64,000 nt of DNA from Arthrobacter agilis (lineage in GTDB: Bacteria; Actinomycetota; Actinomycetes; Actinomycetales; Micrococcaceae). Made by a program: the position numbers and the translations under genes. Positions within the stretch are counted from its first letter, which is position 1; every line of letters begins with the position of its first letter. Below the pieces are notes generated by a model that was not told the origin of the DNA, made no database searches, and was given only the letters and a program-made list of their open reading frames with translations. Below are positions 49,432 to 57,324 of this stretch, in pieces. Where the stretch lies: contig NZ_VHIM01000003.1 in the NCBI RefSeq assembly GCF_006494655.1, positions 310,001 through 374,000 of the forward strand. The letters are read 5' to 3'.

Positions 49432-49552
49432 GTGCGGGAGTTCGTGCCCGCTCCGGAGAGCGGGCGGAGCGGCGGGGGACGGTCCTTGTAGACTGACATG
49501 TATACTGGCAGGACATCGGTTCCGGCCGGACGCGGACCGAGGTGGTGATTGC

Positions 49553-50380
49553 ATGGAAGAACTGCCCGAGGAAATGCGAGGCGTGTCGAGGCGCGGTGAC
49601 GACGACGGCTCACCGAACCGGCGGCTCCACATGGTCGCGCAGGAGGTCGAGGCCCTCCCTCCTGCGGAGTCCGCCGCCCGTTTGCAGGACCTTCTGGTGG
49701 ATCACCCCGACGTCCGGGCCTTCCTGCAGGAGCTGGCCGAGTTCACGGCCCGCACGCTCGGCTCGGAGGGCGAGACCTTCTGTGGCATCACCCTGCAACG
49801 CTCTCCGAACGAACAACTGACTGTCGCCAGCAGCGGCGATCGGGCCCGCGCCATGGACGAGGTCCAGTACGAACACAACGACGGCCCGTGCCTCTATGCG
49901 CTTCGTGTCCACGACGAGGTGTTCATCCCCGAGGTCGAGGTCGAGGGGCGCTGGCCCGAGTTCATGGAGCACATCTCCCGGAACGGCGTCAGCGCCATGT
50001 TCTGCCTCCCGCTGGATCTCGAGGGGCAGGCCCGGGCCGCCTTGAACCTGTACGCGGAGAACGCCGCCGTCTTCAGCCCGGAGTACAGGAGGGTCGCGCG
50101 GGCTTTCACGGTGCAGGCGTCCCAGGCACTCAGGCTCGCGGTCCGGGTGGCCCAGCATGCAGCCACGGCGGAGGACCTCCATTCCGTGTTGCAGACCCGC
50201 ACGGAGATCGACCTCGCCATCGGGATCATCATGGGTCAGGACAACTGCTCCCAGAAGGACGCCTTCGACAAGCTGCGCCGCGCGTCCAACGCCCGCAATG
50301 TGAAGCTGCGCGTGCTGGCTGCCGGAATGGTGGCGGGACTCAACGGATCCGTTCCCCGGGCGCACTTCGATCCTGCCTGA
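49553..50380 (+). CDS. GAF-ANTAR antiterminator-type regulator (second paralogue)
   Basis: 275 residues, ATG with GAGGTGG upstream. The GAF domain (about 65-195) has CGITLQR, VASSGDRARAMDEVQYEHNDGPC and LPLDLEG as in the paralogue at 7749. The ANTAR domain (about 205-260) has TRTEIDLAIGIIMGQDNCSQKDAFDKLRRASN. The N-terminal 40 residues are extra and charged. Such GAF-ANTAR proteins act on nascent RNA to prevent termination; no RNA target was seen. It converges on ald. Confidence 0.9.
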   Translation: MEELPEEMRGVSRRGDDDGSPNRRLHMVAQEVEALPPAESAARLQDLLVDHPDVRAFLQELAEFTARTLGSEGETFCGITLQRSPNEQLTVASSGDRARAMDEVQYEHNDGPCLYALRVHDEVFIPEVEVEGRWPEFMEHISRNGVSAMFCLPLDLEGQARAALNLYAENAAVFSPEYRRVARAFTVQASQALRLAVRVAQHAATAEDLHSVLQTRTEIDLAIGIIMGQDNCSQKDAFDKLRRASNARNVKLRVLAAGMVAGLNGSVPRAHFDPA

Positions 50381-50452
50381 CGGCGCCCCAGCCGCCCGCG
50401 GTACCCAGCCACCTGCGGCACCCCGGACGCCGGCGCCTCGCGGCCCAAGGCA

Positions 50453-51565
50453 TCAGACGAGCGCTGCCGGATCCTCCGCGAGATCGAGGCCGTGAGCTTC
50501 CGACACCGAGTGGTGGGCCACCTGGCCCGCGGCGACGTTCAGCCCGCGGGCGAGGGTGGGGTCGGCGTCGAACGCACCCCGTACGCCCTTGTCCGCCAGG
50601 GCGACGGCGTACCGGAGGGTCACGTTGGTCAGGGCGTATGTGGAGGTGTTCGGGACGGCGCCGGGCATGTTGCCCACGCAGTAGAACAGCGAGCCGTGCA
50701 CCGCGAAGGTGGGCTCCTCGTGCGTGGTGACGCGCGAGTCCTCGAAGCAGCCACCCTGGTCGACGGCGATGTCCACGAGGACGCTGCCGGGTTTCATGCG
50801 TGCCACGAGCGCGTTGGTGACGAGCTTCGGTGCGCGGGCGCCGGGGATGAGGACGGAGCCGATGACGAGGTCCGCCTCGAGCACGGACGTCTCGATCTCG
50901 AGCGAGTTCGAGGCCACGGTCTTCACGCGGCCCGCGTAGCGGGCATCGATCTCGCGGAGTCGCGCGATGTCGATGTCGAGGATCGTGACCTCCGCGCCGG
51001 TTCCCACCGCCATCGCCATGGCGTTGGTCCCCGCGACACCTGCCCCGAGAACCACCACCTTCGCCGGTCGAACCCCGGCAACCCCGCCGAGGAGCAGACC
51101 CGGTCCGCCCGCGGGAGCCGTCATCACCTGTGCGCCGACCTGCACGGAGAGGCGACCGGCGACCTCGGACATCGGGGCGAGGAGGGGGAGGGAGCGGCCG
51201 TCCTGCACGGTCTCGTAGGCGATGGCGGTCACGCGGGCATCGATCAGCGCCCGCGTGAGTTCGGGCTCGGCAGCCAGGTGCAGATAGGTGAAGAGGATCA
51301 GACCCTCGCGGAAGCGGTGGTACTCGGCGGCCACGGGCTCCTTGACCTTCAGCACCATGTCAGCTCGCGCCCACACGTCGTCGGCGGAATCGACGAGCTC
51401 CGCGCCCGCGGCCTCGTACTCGGCGTCCACGATGCTGGAGCCGATCCCGGCGCCGCGCTCGACGAGGACGGTGTGGCCGTGGGTGCGGAACTCGTGCACT
51501 CCGGATGCCGTGATGGCGACGCGGTACTCGTTGTTCTTCACTTCTTTGGGGACGCCGATGATCAT
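50453..51565 (-). CDS. ald: Alanine dehydrogenase
   Basis: 370 residues, one less than the M. tuberculosis enzyme. Features: IGVPKEVKNNEYRVAI, the catalytic Lys region LKVKEPVAAEY, the His region HLAAEP, the Rossmann motif VVLGAGVAGTNAMAMAVGTGAEVTILD and DIAVDQGGCFEDSRVTTH. It reversibly deaminates L-alanine to pyruvate and ammonia with NAD+. ATG with GGAGAG upstream. A PucR-type regulator gene is divergent, as in alanine dehydrogenase loci of other actinobacteria. Confidence 0.95.
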   Translation of the reverse strand: MIIGVPKEVKNNEYRVAITASGVHEFRTHGHTVLVERGAGIGSSIVDAEYEAAGAELVDSADDVWARADMVLKVKEPVAAEYHRFREGLILFTYLHLAAEPELTRALIDARVTAIAYETVQDGRSLPLLAPMSEVAGRLSVQVGAQVMTAPAGGPGLLLGGVAGVRPAKVVVLGAGVAGTNAMAMAVGTGAEVTILDIDIARLREIDARYAGRVKTVASNSLEIETSVLEADLVIGSVLIPGARAPKLVTNALVARMKPGSVLVDIAVDQGGCFEDSRVTTHEEPTFAVHGSLFYCVGNMPGAVPNTSTYALTNVTLRYAVALADKGVRGAFDADPTLARGLNVAAGQVAHHSVSEAHGLDLAEDPAALV

Positions 51566-51831
51566 GGGGCTCTCCAGGCTGCGATCGGGCGGATGGGGTA
51601 GGTCAAGGATAAGGAGCGCTCAGTCCCGTACGGCAGGAGGCCGCGATCCCCGACCTCCTTCGGGAGCGGGCGGGCGGCGGCAGGCGAGGTGGGAAACCGC
51701 GCCGGGAGTGCAGGCGGCTGACGTGTGACCTGGACCACTAGCAGGGTCGCACCGGCGGCGCTATCGACAGATGTCGCGTCCAGCGGCGGCAAATGTCGCC
51801 CGGCCGGCGGGTACGCCCCTACGCTTGGGCT
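51566..51831. promoter_or_regulatory. Divergent ald / pucR promoter region
   Basis: 266 bp between the two starts. Two direct repeats CAGATGTCGC (51770-51779) and CAAATGTCGC (51790-51799) lie 21 bp apart near the PucR start, one mismatch in ten. They are candidate binding sites for the PucR protein. No strong -35/-10 was identified. Confidence 0.4.
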
Positions 51832-53112
51832 GTGCAGAACCAGGCCATCGAGGATGTCGTCGAGACTATCGCCCAGCGGTTGGGCCGCGGTCTCTCGCTC
51901 GAGGACCCCGACGGCGTCCTGCTCGCCTACAGCAGTCACCAGACGTCGGCCGACCGCGTCCGCGTCGCGTTCCTGCTGAGCAAGCGGGTTCCGGCCGACG
52001 TGAACGAATGGCAGCTGCGCCACGGCATCGCGCAGGCCGTTCGGGCGGTGGCCGTGCCGGCCAACGAGGAGCTGGGAATGCTGGGCCGGGTCTGCGTGCC
52101 GCTCCTCGTCCGGGGATTCCGGGTGGGCTACCTCTGGGTCCAGCAGCATTCGAGCGACGATCCTGCTGCAGGCATCCTCGCGACCCTGCCTGCCGTCCGC
52201 CCCGTCATCGATCACCTCGCGGAGCTGCTGCTCGAGACGGACACTGCATCCTCGGAGCGACGGGTGCAGCGCGAGGCGACTTTCCTGGCGGGGTGCCGGG
52301 GTGTTGCTGCGGCCGCCGAGGAACTCCGGGGCTGGCGGGAGCTCGGGGGCCGCGGCCCCTGGCGGCTCGCCGTGCTGTTCGAACACGCCGACGAGCCGGA
52401 CCGGGCCCGGTGGCATGGCGACCGCGGGGCGCGCGGGCCGGGCGCAGCCGCGCCGTATCGCGGCGAGGACCCGAACGAGGCAGCTCTCCTCCAGCGCACC
52501 CTCGCCCTGCAGGCGACGGTCGGGGTCACGCCCGTCCTGTTCAGCGCGGGAGCGCCGGATTCCGCCGTGCTGCTCTGCGACGGCGCGGTCGGCCGCGCTG
52601 CCCTGGACCAGGTTCTCGAGCGCTTCAGGATGGAAGTGGTCAAGCGGACGGGGCGCGCTCCCGGACGGTTGATCCTGGGCCTCAGCGAGCCTGTTGCCGA
52701 TCCGCGTGATCTCGCCGCCGGGTACCTGCAGGCGCAGTACGCGGTTCAGGCCGCCGCCGTCGATCCTCAGTTGGAGAGCTTGTGCGCGTACGCGGACACC
52801 GGGGTGTACCAGGTCCTTGCGGCACTGGGCTGGCAGGCGCCGGCCGCCGTCAGCGGCCGCTTCGAGGAGCTGGCCGAAGCAGATCGCATGGACGAGCTCC
52901 TGCCGGTCCTCGAGCTGCTCTACGACAAGAACGGATCGGTGCAGGACGTCGCCGCCCACCTCCATCTCCATCGGAGCAGCGTGTACAACCGGCTCGCGCG
53001 GGTCCGCGCGGTCATCGGCGCCGACCCGCTGGCCGGTCCGGTGCGCCTGGATCTGCACCTGGCGCTGAAGTCCCGGCGCTGGCGCTCACGGCCCCGTTTC
53101 GAGCAGACCTGA
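51832..53112 (+). CDS. PucR-family regulator of ald
   Basis: 426 residues from a GTG at 51832; an ATG further upstream in frame at 51793 has no support. It has a PucR-like N-terminal sensor part (about 1-130, IAQRLGRGLSLEDPDGVLLAYSS), a GGDEF-like middle, and a C-terminal PucR HTH (ELLYDKNGSVQDVAAHLHLHRSSVYNRLARVRAVIGADP, core HLHLHRSSVYNRL). Members of this family activate ald, adenine or gamma-aminobutyrate genes in response to the substrate. The divergent ald is the likely target. Its 3' end overlaps the convergent HTH gene by 27 bp. Confidence 0.85.
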   Translation: MQNQAIEDVVETIAQRLGRGLSLEDPDGVLLAYSSHQTSADRVRVAFLLSKRVPADVNEWQLRHGIAQAVRAVAVPANEELGMLGRVCVPLLVRGFRVGYLWVQQHSSDDPAAGILATLPAVRPVIDHLAELLLETDTASSERRVQREATFLAGCRGVAAAAEELRGWRELGGRGPWRLAVLFEHADEPDRARWHGDRGARGPGAAAPYRGEDPNEAALLQRTLALQATVGVTPVLFSAGAPDSAVLLCDGAVGRAALDQVLERFRMEVVKRTGRAPGRLILGLSEPVADPRDLAAGYLQAQYAVQAAAVDPQLESLCAYADTGVYQVLAALGWQAPAAVSGRFEELAEADRMDELLPVLELLYDKNGSVQDVAAHLHLHRSSVYNRLARVRAVIGADPLAGPVRLDLHLALKSRRWRSRPRFEQT

Positions 53113-53520
53113 CGCGTCCGTGTCGGGTGCTCCATCGCGCTCCACCGCGGCACGGCGGTCACGCTGCTCCCGCAGCCACTCCTCGACGTCCGCCCGGCGG
53201 ATGCGGCGGTGGGACCCGCGGTACTCGACGGGGAGCGTGCCCGCATCCGTGAGCTTGCGCAGGTAGCTGTGGGAGATGCCGGCCACCTCCGCGGCCTGTG
53301 CGGTGGTCAGGACGTCGGACACCGACGTCACCTGGACGGCATCGCCGTCGCCCAGGCGAGAGAGGAGGTCGACGACGGCCGCCTGCGCCTCCGCGGGAAG
53401 GCGATGCGCGGTTCCGTCCACGAAGACCGTGACGTCGCGGCTGTTCGAGAGGGCCCGGCGCAGCTGCCCGGCAGATTCCGGAGGGAGGGTTGCTGCGGAT
53501 CGTGGCGCCCGAACGGTCAT
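53086..53520 (-). CDS. Excisionase-family HTH protein, antitoxin-like
   Basis: 144 residues. The C-terminal part has a MerR/excisionase HTH (LTTAQAAEVAGISHSYLRKLTDAGTLPVEYRGSHRRIRRADVEEWLRE, core ISHSYLRKLTDAG). The N-terminal part (about 20-70) contains a VTVFVDGTAHRLPAEAQAAVVDLLSRLGDG-like region typical of antitoxins that pair with PIN-domain toxins. Usually the toxin gene follows on the same strand, but here the next sequence on that strand is the opposite-strand PucR gene, so this is an orphan. Confidence 0.8.
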   Translation of the reverse strand: MTVRAPRSAATLPPESAGQLRRALSNSRDVTVFVDGTAHRLPAEAQAAVVDLLSRLGDGDAVQVTSVSDVLTTAQAAEVAGISHSYLRKLTDAGTLPVEYRGSHRRIRRADVEEWLREQRDRRAAVERDGAPDTDASGLLETGP

Positions 53521-53676
53521 GAGGCCATTGTGTCAGCAGACGTGCGGGCGCGTGGCAACGACGGACAGCCCTGAGAATCTGCTTCCGTTCAGGGGGGCGG
53601 AGAGCCTACCGTAGACGAATCAGTACCCTTACTACTTGCGACCAGCGTTGGTTGCAAGACGGAAACGGTGAGTCCC

Positions 53677-53940
53677 ATGACAACAATCGATCACGGACGA
53701 GGCCTACACACCACTGCCTTCGCCCCCACGCTCACGGCCACAGGTGAATCCCCCTCCTGCCCCCAGTGCCACACCGACGAGTTCCTGATCTTCGAGGAGT
53801 TCATCCCCGCCCGGCAGGCGAACCATTCGACGGAACTCCTGCCCGCGAGCGCCAGTTACAGCTGTTCGGAGTGCGGCCTCTTCACTGCCCACGCGGTTCC
53901 CGACGGATGGCGTCCGCCGCACTGGTTCTGGTACAGCTGA
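53677..53940 (+). CDS. Small zinc-ribbon-like protein
   Basis: 87 residues from ATG 53677; a GTG at 53668 three codons earlier is an alternative. Two CxxC pairs (CPQC at about 29 and CSEC at about 66) suggest a single zinc site. The linker is FEEFIPARQANHSTELLPASASY. The C-terminus ends with an aromatic cluster WRPPHWFWYS. No family recognised. The stop abuts the stop of the convergent membrane protein gene without spacing. Confidence 0.65.
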   Translation: MTTIDHGRGLHTTAFAPTLTATGESPSCPQCHTDEFLIFEEFIPARQANHSTELLPASASYSCSECGLFTAHAVPDGWRPPHWFWYS

Positions 53941-54822
53941 TCACCTGACGGTCGGAGCTTCGCCTGCGGCGTTCGTGTCCGGCTCCTGGGTGGGTGATTC
54001 CCGGACGTGCTCGGCTCCTGCGTCCCGGGGCGCGTCTCGTCGGGACGTCGTCGGCGGCGAGGCAGGGGTCGGGCTCTTCGTCGCAGCGAGGCGGTAGGCG
54101 ATCCCGTCCTCCACAGGCTTGTGCTGGAGAAGATGCAGGAGAGTCGCCACGCAGAGGGCGAGCCCGGTCATCTCGAGCGTCTCCTCGACGAGGGTGAGCA
54201 CGAAGAACGACGGCGCAAACCCCTCGTCGGCCATGACGATGCCGGACAGTGTCTCCGCGCCCACCGACCCACCCACGAAGACGAGGCCCGCTGTGACCAG
54301 CCCCAGCAGGGCAGGGCGGGGAAGCGAGAGGACGAGCCGCAGCAGGAGAGCGCACAGGACCGTAGCGATCAGTACGCCGGGAATGACCCAGGTGAAACCG
54401 ATGGTGAACGGTATGTACCGAGCCAGTTCGCTCCCGATCACATCCAGCCGTTCATGCAGCTCGAGTGTCTCGTCGAGCGACAGGAAGATCGCGAGGAACG
54501 AGAAGAAACCCCATGACAGGCGGAACTGCGCCGCATGCCGTGCGTAGTAGCCGGTGATCAGTCCGATCACGATCCACAGACCTGCGCTGAACCACGTGGG
54601 AACGTTTATCTCGCGGCCCACGTCGAAGAAGTAGAACCAGAACTGGATGTCAGGGTAGGTGTCGGGAGTCGACTGGGCGATGGCCCTCCACAAGAGGTAG
54701 CTCGTCACGCTGAGAAAAGTCACTGGCACCATCAGGACGAGGAACGCCCGGAAGAGCCGGATCCGCCGCCACTCATGGACGACGACGTCCACGCTTCCTC
54801 TGCCTGCCGTTCCCTGCGTCAT
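53941..54822 (-). CDS. Membrane protein with duplicated acidic ETLE motifs
   Basis: 293 residues, about six or seven hydrophobic helices up to residue 230, and a disordered tail rich in Pro, Ser, Thr and acidic residues. Two intramembrane or loop motifs are similar: FLSLDETLELHERLD (about 108) and TLVEETLEMTG (about 210). Repeated acidic/His clusters near membranes suggest metal or lipid-head-group hydrolase, but no known family was recognised. The ATG is 12 bp from a hexanucleotide repeat. Confidence 0.7.
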   Translation of the reverse strand: MTQGTAGRGSVDVVVHEWRRIRLFRAFLVLMVPVTFLSVTSYLLWRAIAQSTPDTYPDIQFWFYFFDVGREINVPTWFSAGLWIVIGLITGYYARHAAQFRLSWGFFSFLAIFLSLDETLELHERLDVIGSELARYIPFTIGFTWVIPGVLIATVLCALLLRLVLSLPRPALLGLVTAGLVFVGGSVGAETLSGIVMADEGFAPSFFVLTLVEETLEMTGLALCVATLLHLLQHKPVEDGIAYRLAATKSPTPASPPTTSRRDAPRDAGAEHVRESPTQEPDTNAAGEAPTVR

Positions 54823-54834
54823 TGGTCGCCAATC

Positions 54835-54889
54835 TTCACTGTCACTGTCACTGTCACTGTCACTGTCACTGTCGATGTCACAATCGATA
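54835..54889 (-). repeat. Hexanucleotide microsatellite upstream of the membrane gene
   Basis: Five perfect tandem GTCACT units (54841-54870), with degenerate units on both sides (TTCACT 54835-54840; GTCGAT and GTCACA after). Seen from the gene strand the unit is AGTGAC. It lies 12 bp upstream of the ATG, inside the leader or promoter of the 53941-54822 gene, where copy number would alter expression, not frame. Confidence 0.85.
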
Positions 54890-54997
54890 CCGCTGTCGGT
54901 GTCCCTGCTCGGGCGCCCTCACGAGGGCCTTGGAAGAGCCTAGCGGCTGGCGGGGGGGTGAATGAGGAACACCGACTCCCCGGCCAGGGGCGTAGGC

Positions 54998-56560
54998 CTA
55001 CCAGGGCCCGACGGCGCGGTCCCGGCCCTCCCGTTTGGCTCGGTAGAGATTCCGGTCGGCTTCGCGCAGGAGGCCGGCGGTCTGCGTGCCCGGTGTGCAG
55101 CGGGCGATACCGATGCTCGCCGTCAGGCACAGACCGAGATGGATGTGCGGCCATCGGAGTTCACGCAGTGTGTCCAGCACCTGGAGAACCACGCCCTGCT
55201 GATCGGCGTCGCGGTCGAGGACCAGGAGGAACTCCTCGCCGCCGATACGGGCGACGTGGCGGACCCCGCGGCACTCCTGCAGGCACGTAGCGACGGCGAC
55301 CAGCACGTCGTCGCCCGCAGCGTGTCCGTAGCGGTCGTTCACCAGCTTGAAGTGGTCGAGGTCGAGGATGGCGAGGGCGCCGGCGGGGCCACCGTCCACC
55401 TGCCAGGAGTTGATGATGTCCGGGAGGGAGTCCTCGACCCACCGCCGGTTGGGGATCCTGGTGAGCGGGTCGACGGCCACGGCGGCTTCGGCCTCTTCGG
55501 CCCGCAGGATCGCCTCGGTGACGTTCTGCTCGGCGAACCGGTGATCCACCTCGGACCGGCGGGCCTCGATCCAGCGCCTCCGGGCTGCACCGTGGAACGT
55601 GCGATGCAGTTCGTAGGCGCGCTGGAAGTCTCCCTGCGCTGCGGCGAGGGTCGCCCGCTCCTCCAGGACGGAGGCCCCGATGTCCTCCAGCTCGTGCAAC
55701 TCGATCAGTTCCTGGGCCTCGTCGAGGGACTCCAGGGCCAGGTCGAGGTTCCCGAGCCCGAGGTGGATCTGCGCGAGCAGGAGCTTGCGGCTGGCCCGGA
55801 GTTCGGGCTGGGAAGCAGGGGTCGCGTCCATCCCGTACCGGTCGAGGACCACCAGGGCGTCCTCCGGCCGCCCGGCTGCGACGTGGCTGCGGATGAGGAC
55901 GTCACTCAGTCCGGCCTCCAGTTCCGGTGCCGCCTCGATCACCCGATCGATCGTCGCGACCCAGCTGTCCGCCTCGTCCTGCATCAGCTCGTCCATCGCG
56001 GCATGGTAGGCATTGGAGGCGAGCTGGGCCATCAGTTCGAGATCGTCGAGGTCTTCGGCGAGGAGCATAGCCCGGCGCGAGACATCGAAGCCATGCCCGG
56101 GTAGGCCCGCCGCGAACAGCCCCACGGCCTGGCGGGTCAGCAGTTTGGCCCGCAGCCTGGGACGCTCGGTGCCGTCCAGCAGGGTCACGGCGATCGTCGC
56201 GTGTTCAGCACCTGCGCCCGAGAGCCCGGCGATGATGTTCATCATTCCGAGAAGCGCGTGGCACCGACTGGCGAGCCTCGCATCACCCTGCTCGGTGGCC
56301 CACGCGAGAACGCCCGTACCCCGCGCCACGGCGTCCCGTGTGCCGTCACTGCGAGCCAGCGCATCCAGTTTCGTGATCTCGGCCCACAGTGCGACGTCGG
56401 TTCGCCCCAGCGACTCCGCGACGGCCTGGATGGCAGCGGCCTCCGCCACCGCGCGAGGCAGGTCGATGCAGATCTCCGCATCCTCGAGCGCGCCGATGAG
56501 GTCCCGCTCCTGTGCGAGGAGCAGCGAACCACCCTCCGTGGCGGCGTCGAGCTTCGTCAT
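54998..56560 (-). CDS. TPR-like GGDEF protein (diguanylate cyclase candidate)
   Basis: 520 residues from ATG 56560, with GGGAG upstream. The first 340 residues are helical hairpins with the spacing of TPR repeats (AAAIQAVAESLGRTDVALWAEI, ALLGMMNIIAGL, QLASNAYHAAMDEL regions). A GGDEF domain covers about 355-515, with DPLTRIPNRRWVEDSLP, DLDHFKLVNDRYGHAAGDDVL and the active site ARIGGEEFLLV. All catalytic residues appear intact, so c-di-GMP synthesis is likely. The RxxD feedback-inhibition site is not present upstream of GGEEF (RGVR). An EAL protein lies at 9597-10361 in this window. Confidence 0.88.
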   Translation of the reverse strand: MTKLDAATEGGSLLLAQERDLIGALEDAEICIDLPRAVAEAAAIQAVAESLGRTDVALWAEITKLDALARSDGTRDAVARGTGVLAWATEQGDARLASRCHALLGMMNIIAGLSGAGAEHATIAVTLLDGTERPRLRAKLLTRQAVGLFAAGLPGHGFDVSRRAMLLAEDLDDLELMAQLASNAYHAAMDELMQDEADSWVATIDRVIEAAPELEAGLSDVLIRSHVAAGRPEDALVVLDRYGMDATPASQPELRASRKLLLAQIHLGLGNLDLALESLDEAQELIELHELEDIGASVLEERATLAAAQGDFQRAYELHRTFHGAARRRWIEARRSEVDHRFAEQNVTEAILRAEEAEAAVAVDPLTRIPNRRWVEDSLPDIINSWQVDGGPAGALAILDLDHFKLVNDRYGHAAGDDVLVAVATCLQECRGVRHVARIGGEEFLLVLDRDADQQGVVLQVLDTLRELRWPHIHLGLCLTASIGIARCTPGTQTAGLLREADRNLYRAKREGRDRAVGPW

Positions 56561-56852
56561 GCGCGCTCCCAGTGATCGTGGCAGCGCCGAGAGGCGAAAC
56601 AGTTGTTCCGAGACCACCGTGGAGACCATGGACTGCGCTGACGTGCCGCGTGAGACCGGCAGGACCAGTCTGCCGTGTCCGGTCCGCAGCCTCAAGGGTT
56701 TGGCGGCGCCGACTCGGGAGCACGCAGGAGTCCCCGACCCCGGCAGTGGCGCAGCGCGCCCTCCAGCCCCGACACGCAGGTGCCTATGCTGGGTGGGTAC
56801 CCGCAGCCCGAGGGGACCGACGGGCGCTGTGCGGGTGGAAGACGGTGGGGTG
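56561..56852. other. Divergent intergenic region without recognised features
   Basis: 292 bp between the GGDEF gene and the DUF2256-DUF3253 gene. I see no gene, tandem repeat or convincing palindrome; TATGCT at about 56784 is a possible -10 for the plus-strand gene but lacks a clear -35. Confidence 0.4.
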
Positions 56853-57272
56853 ATGGCGGGCAGCAGCGGTGGCGGCCGGAGTGGCGGGGCGTTGAGGTCC
56901 CCCGAGCCGCCGCGCGAGGTGAAGACGTGCCGATCCTGCGGGCGCCGTATCGAGTACCGGAAGAAGTGGGAGCGTCACTGGGCGGACATCGCCTACTGCA
57001 GCGATGCGTGCAGGGCGCGCAAGATCCGTGCCGTCGACTCGGCCCTGGAGGGCTGGCTCCTCGAACACCTCTCCGCAGGATCCCGCGGGTCCGGTGTGGA
57101 CCCGGCGGCGGCGGCCGCGGCACTCGAACGCGACGCCGGCTCGCTGCATGAGCCGGCGAGGAGCGCGGCCCGCCGCCTGGTCAACCGTGGGCTCGCCGAG
57201 ATGATCCAGCGCGGCGTCGTCGTCGATCCGTCCACCGCGAAGGGCCCGGTCACCCTCCGGCGGCCGCGGTGA
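56853..57272 (+). CDS. DUF2256 plus DUF3253 protein
   Basis: 139 residues from ATG 56853 (GGGG two bases upstream; a GTG six codons earlier is possible). Residues about 23-60 match DUF2256, with KTCRSCGRR, KKWERHW and YCSDACRARK. This gives a four-Cys zinc site of unknown function. Residues about 65-137 match DUF3253, a winged-helix-like domain (LEGWLLEHLSAG, ARSAARRLVNRGLAEMIQRG, DPSTAKGP). The fusion is common in actinobacteria and fungi-like bacteria. It may bind nucleic acid; this is inference. Confidence 0.88.
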   Translation: MAGSSGGGRSGGALRSPEPPREVKTCRSCGRRIEYRKKWERHWADIAYCSDACRARKIRAVDSALEGWLLEHLSAGSRGSGVDPAAAAAALERDAGSLHEPARSAARRLVNRGLAEMIQRGVVVDPSTAKGPVTLRRPR

Positions 57273-57324
57273 CCGGCGGCACCCGGCCCACTGGCAGGGA
57301 CTGCCGCAGGCTTCCGGTCCGGGG

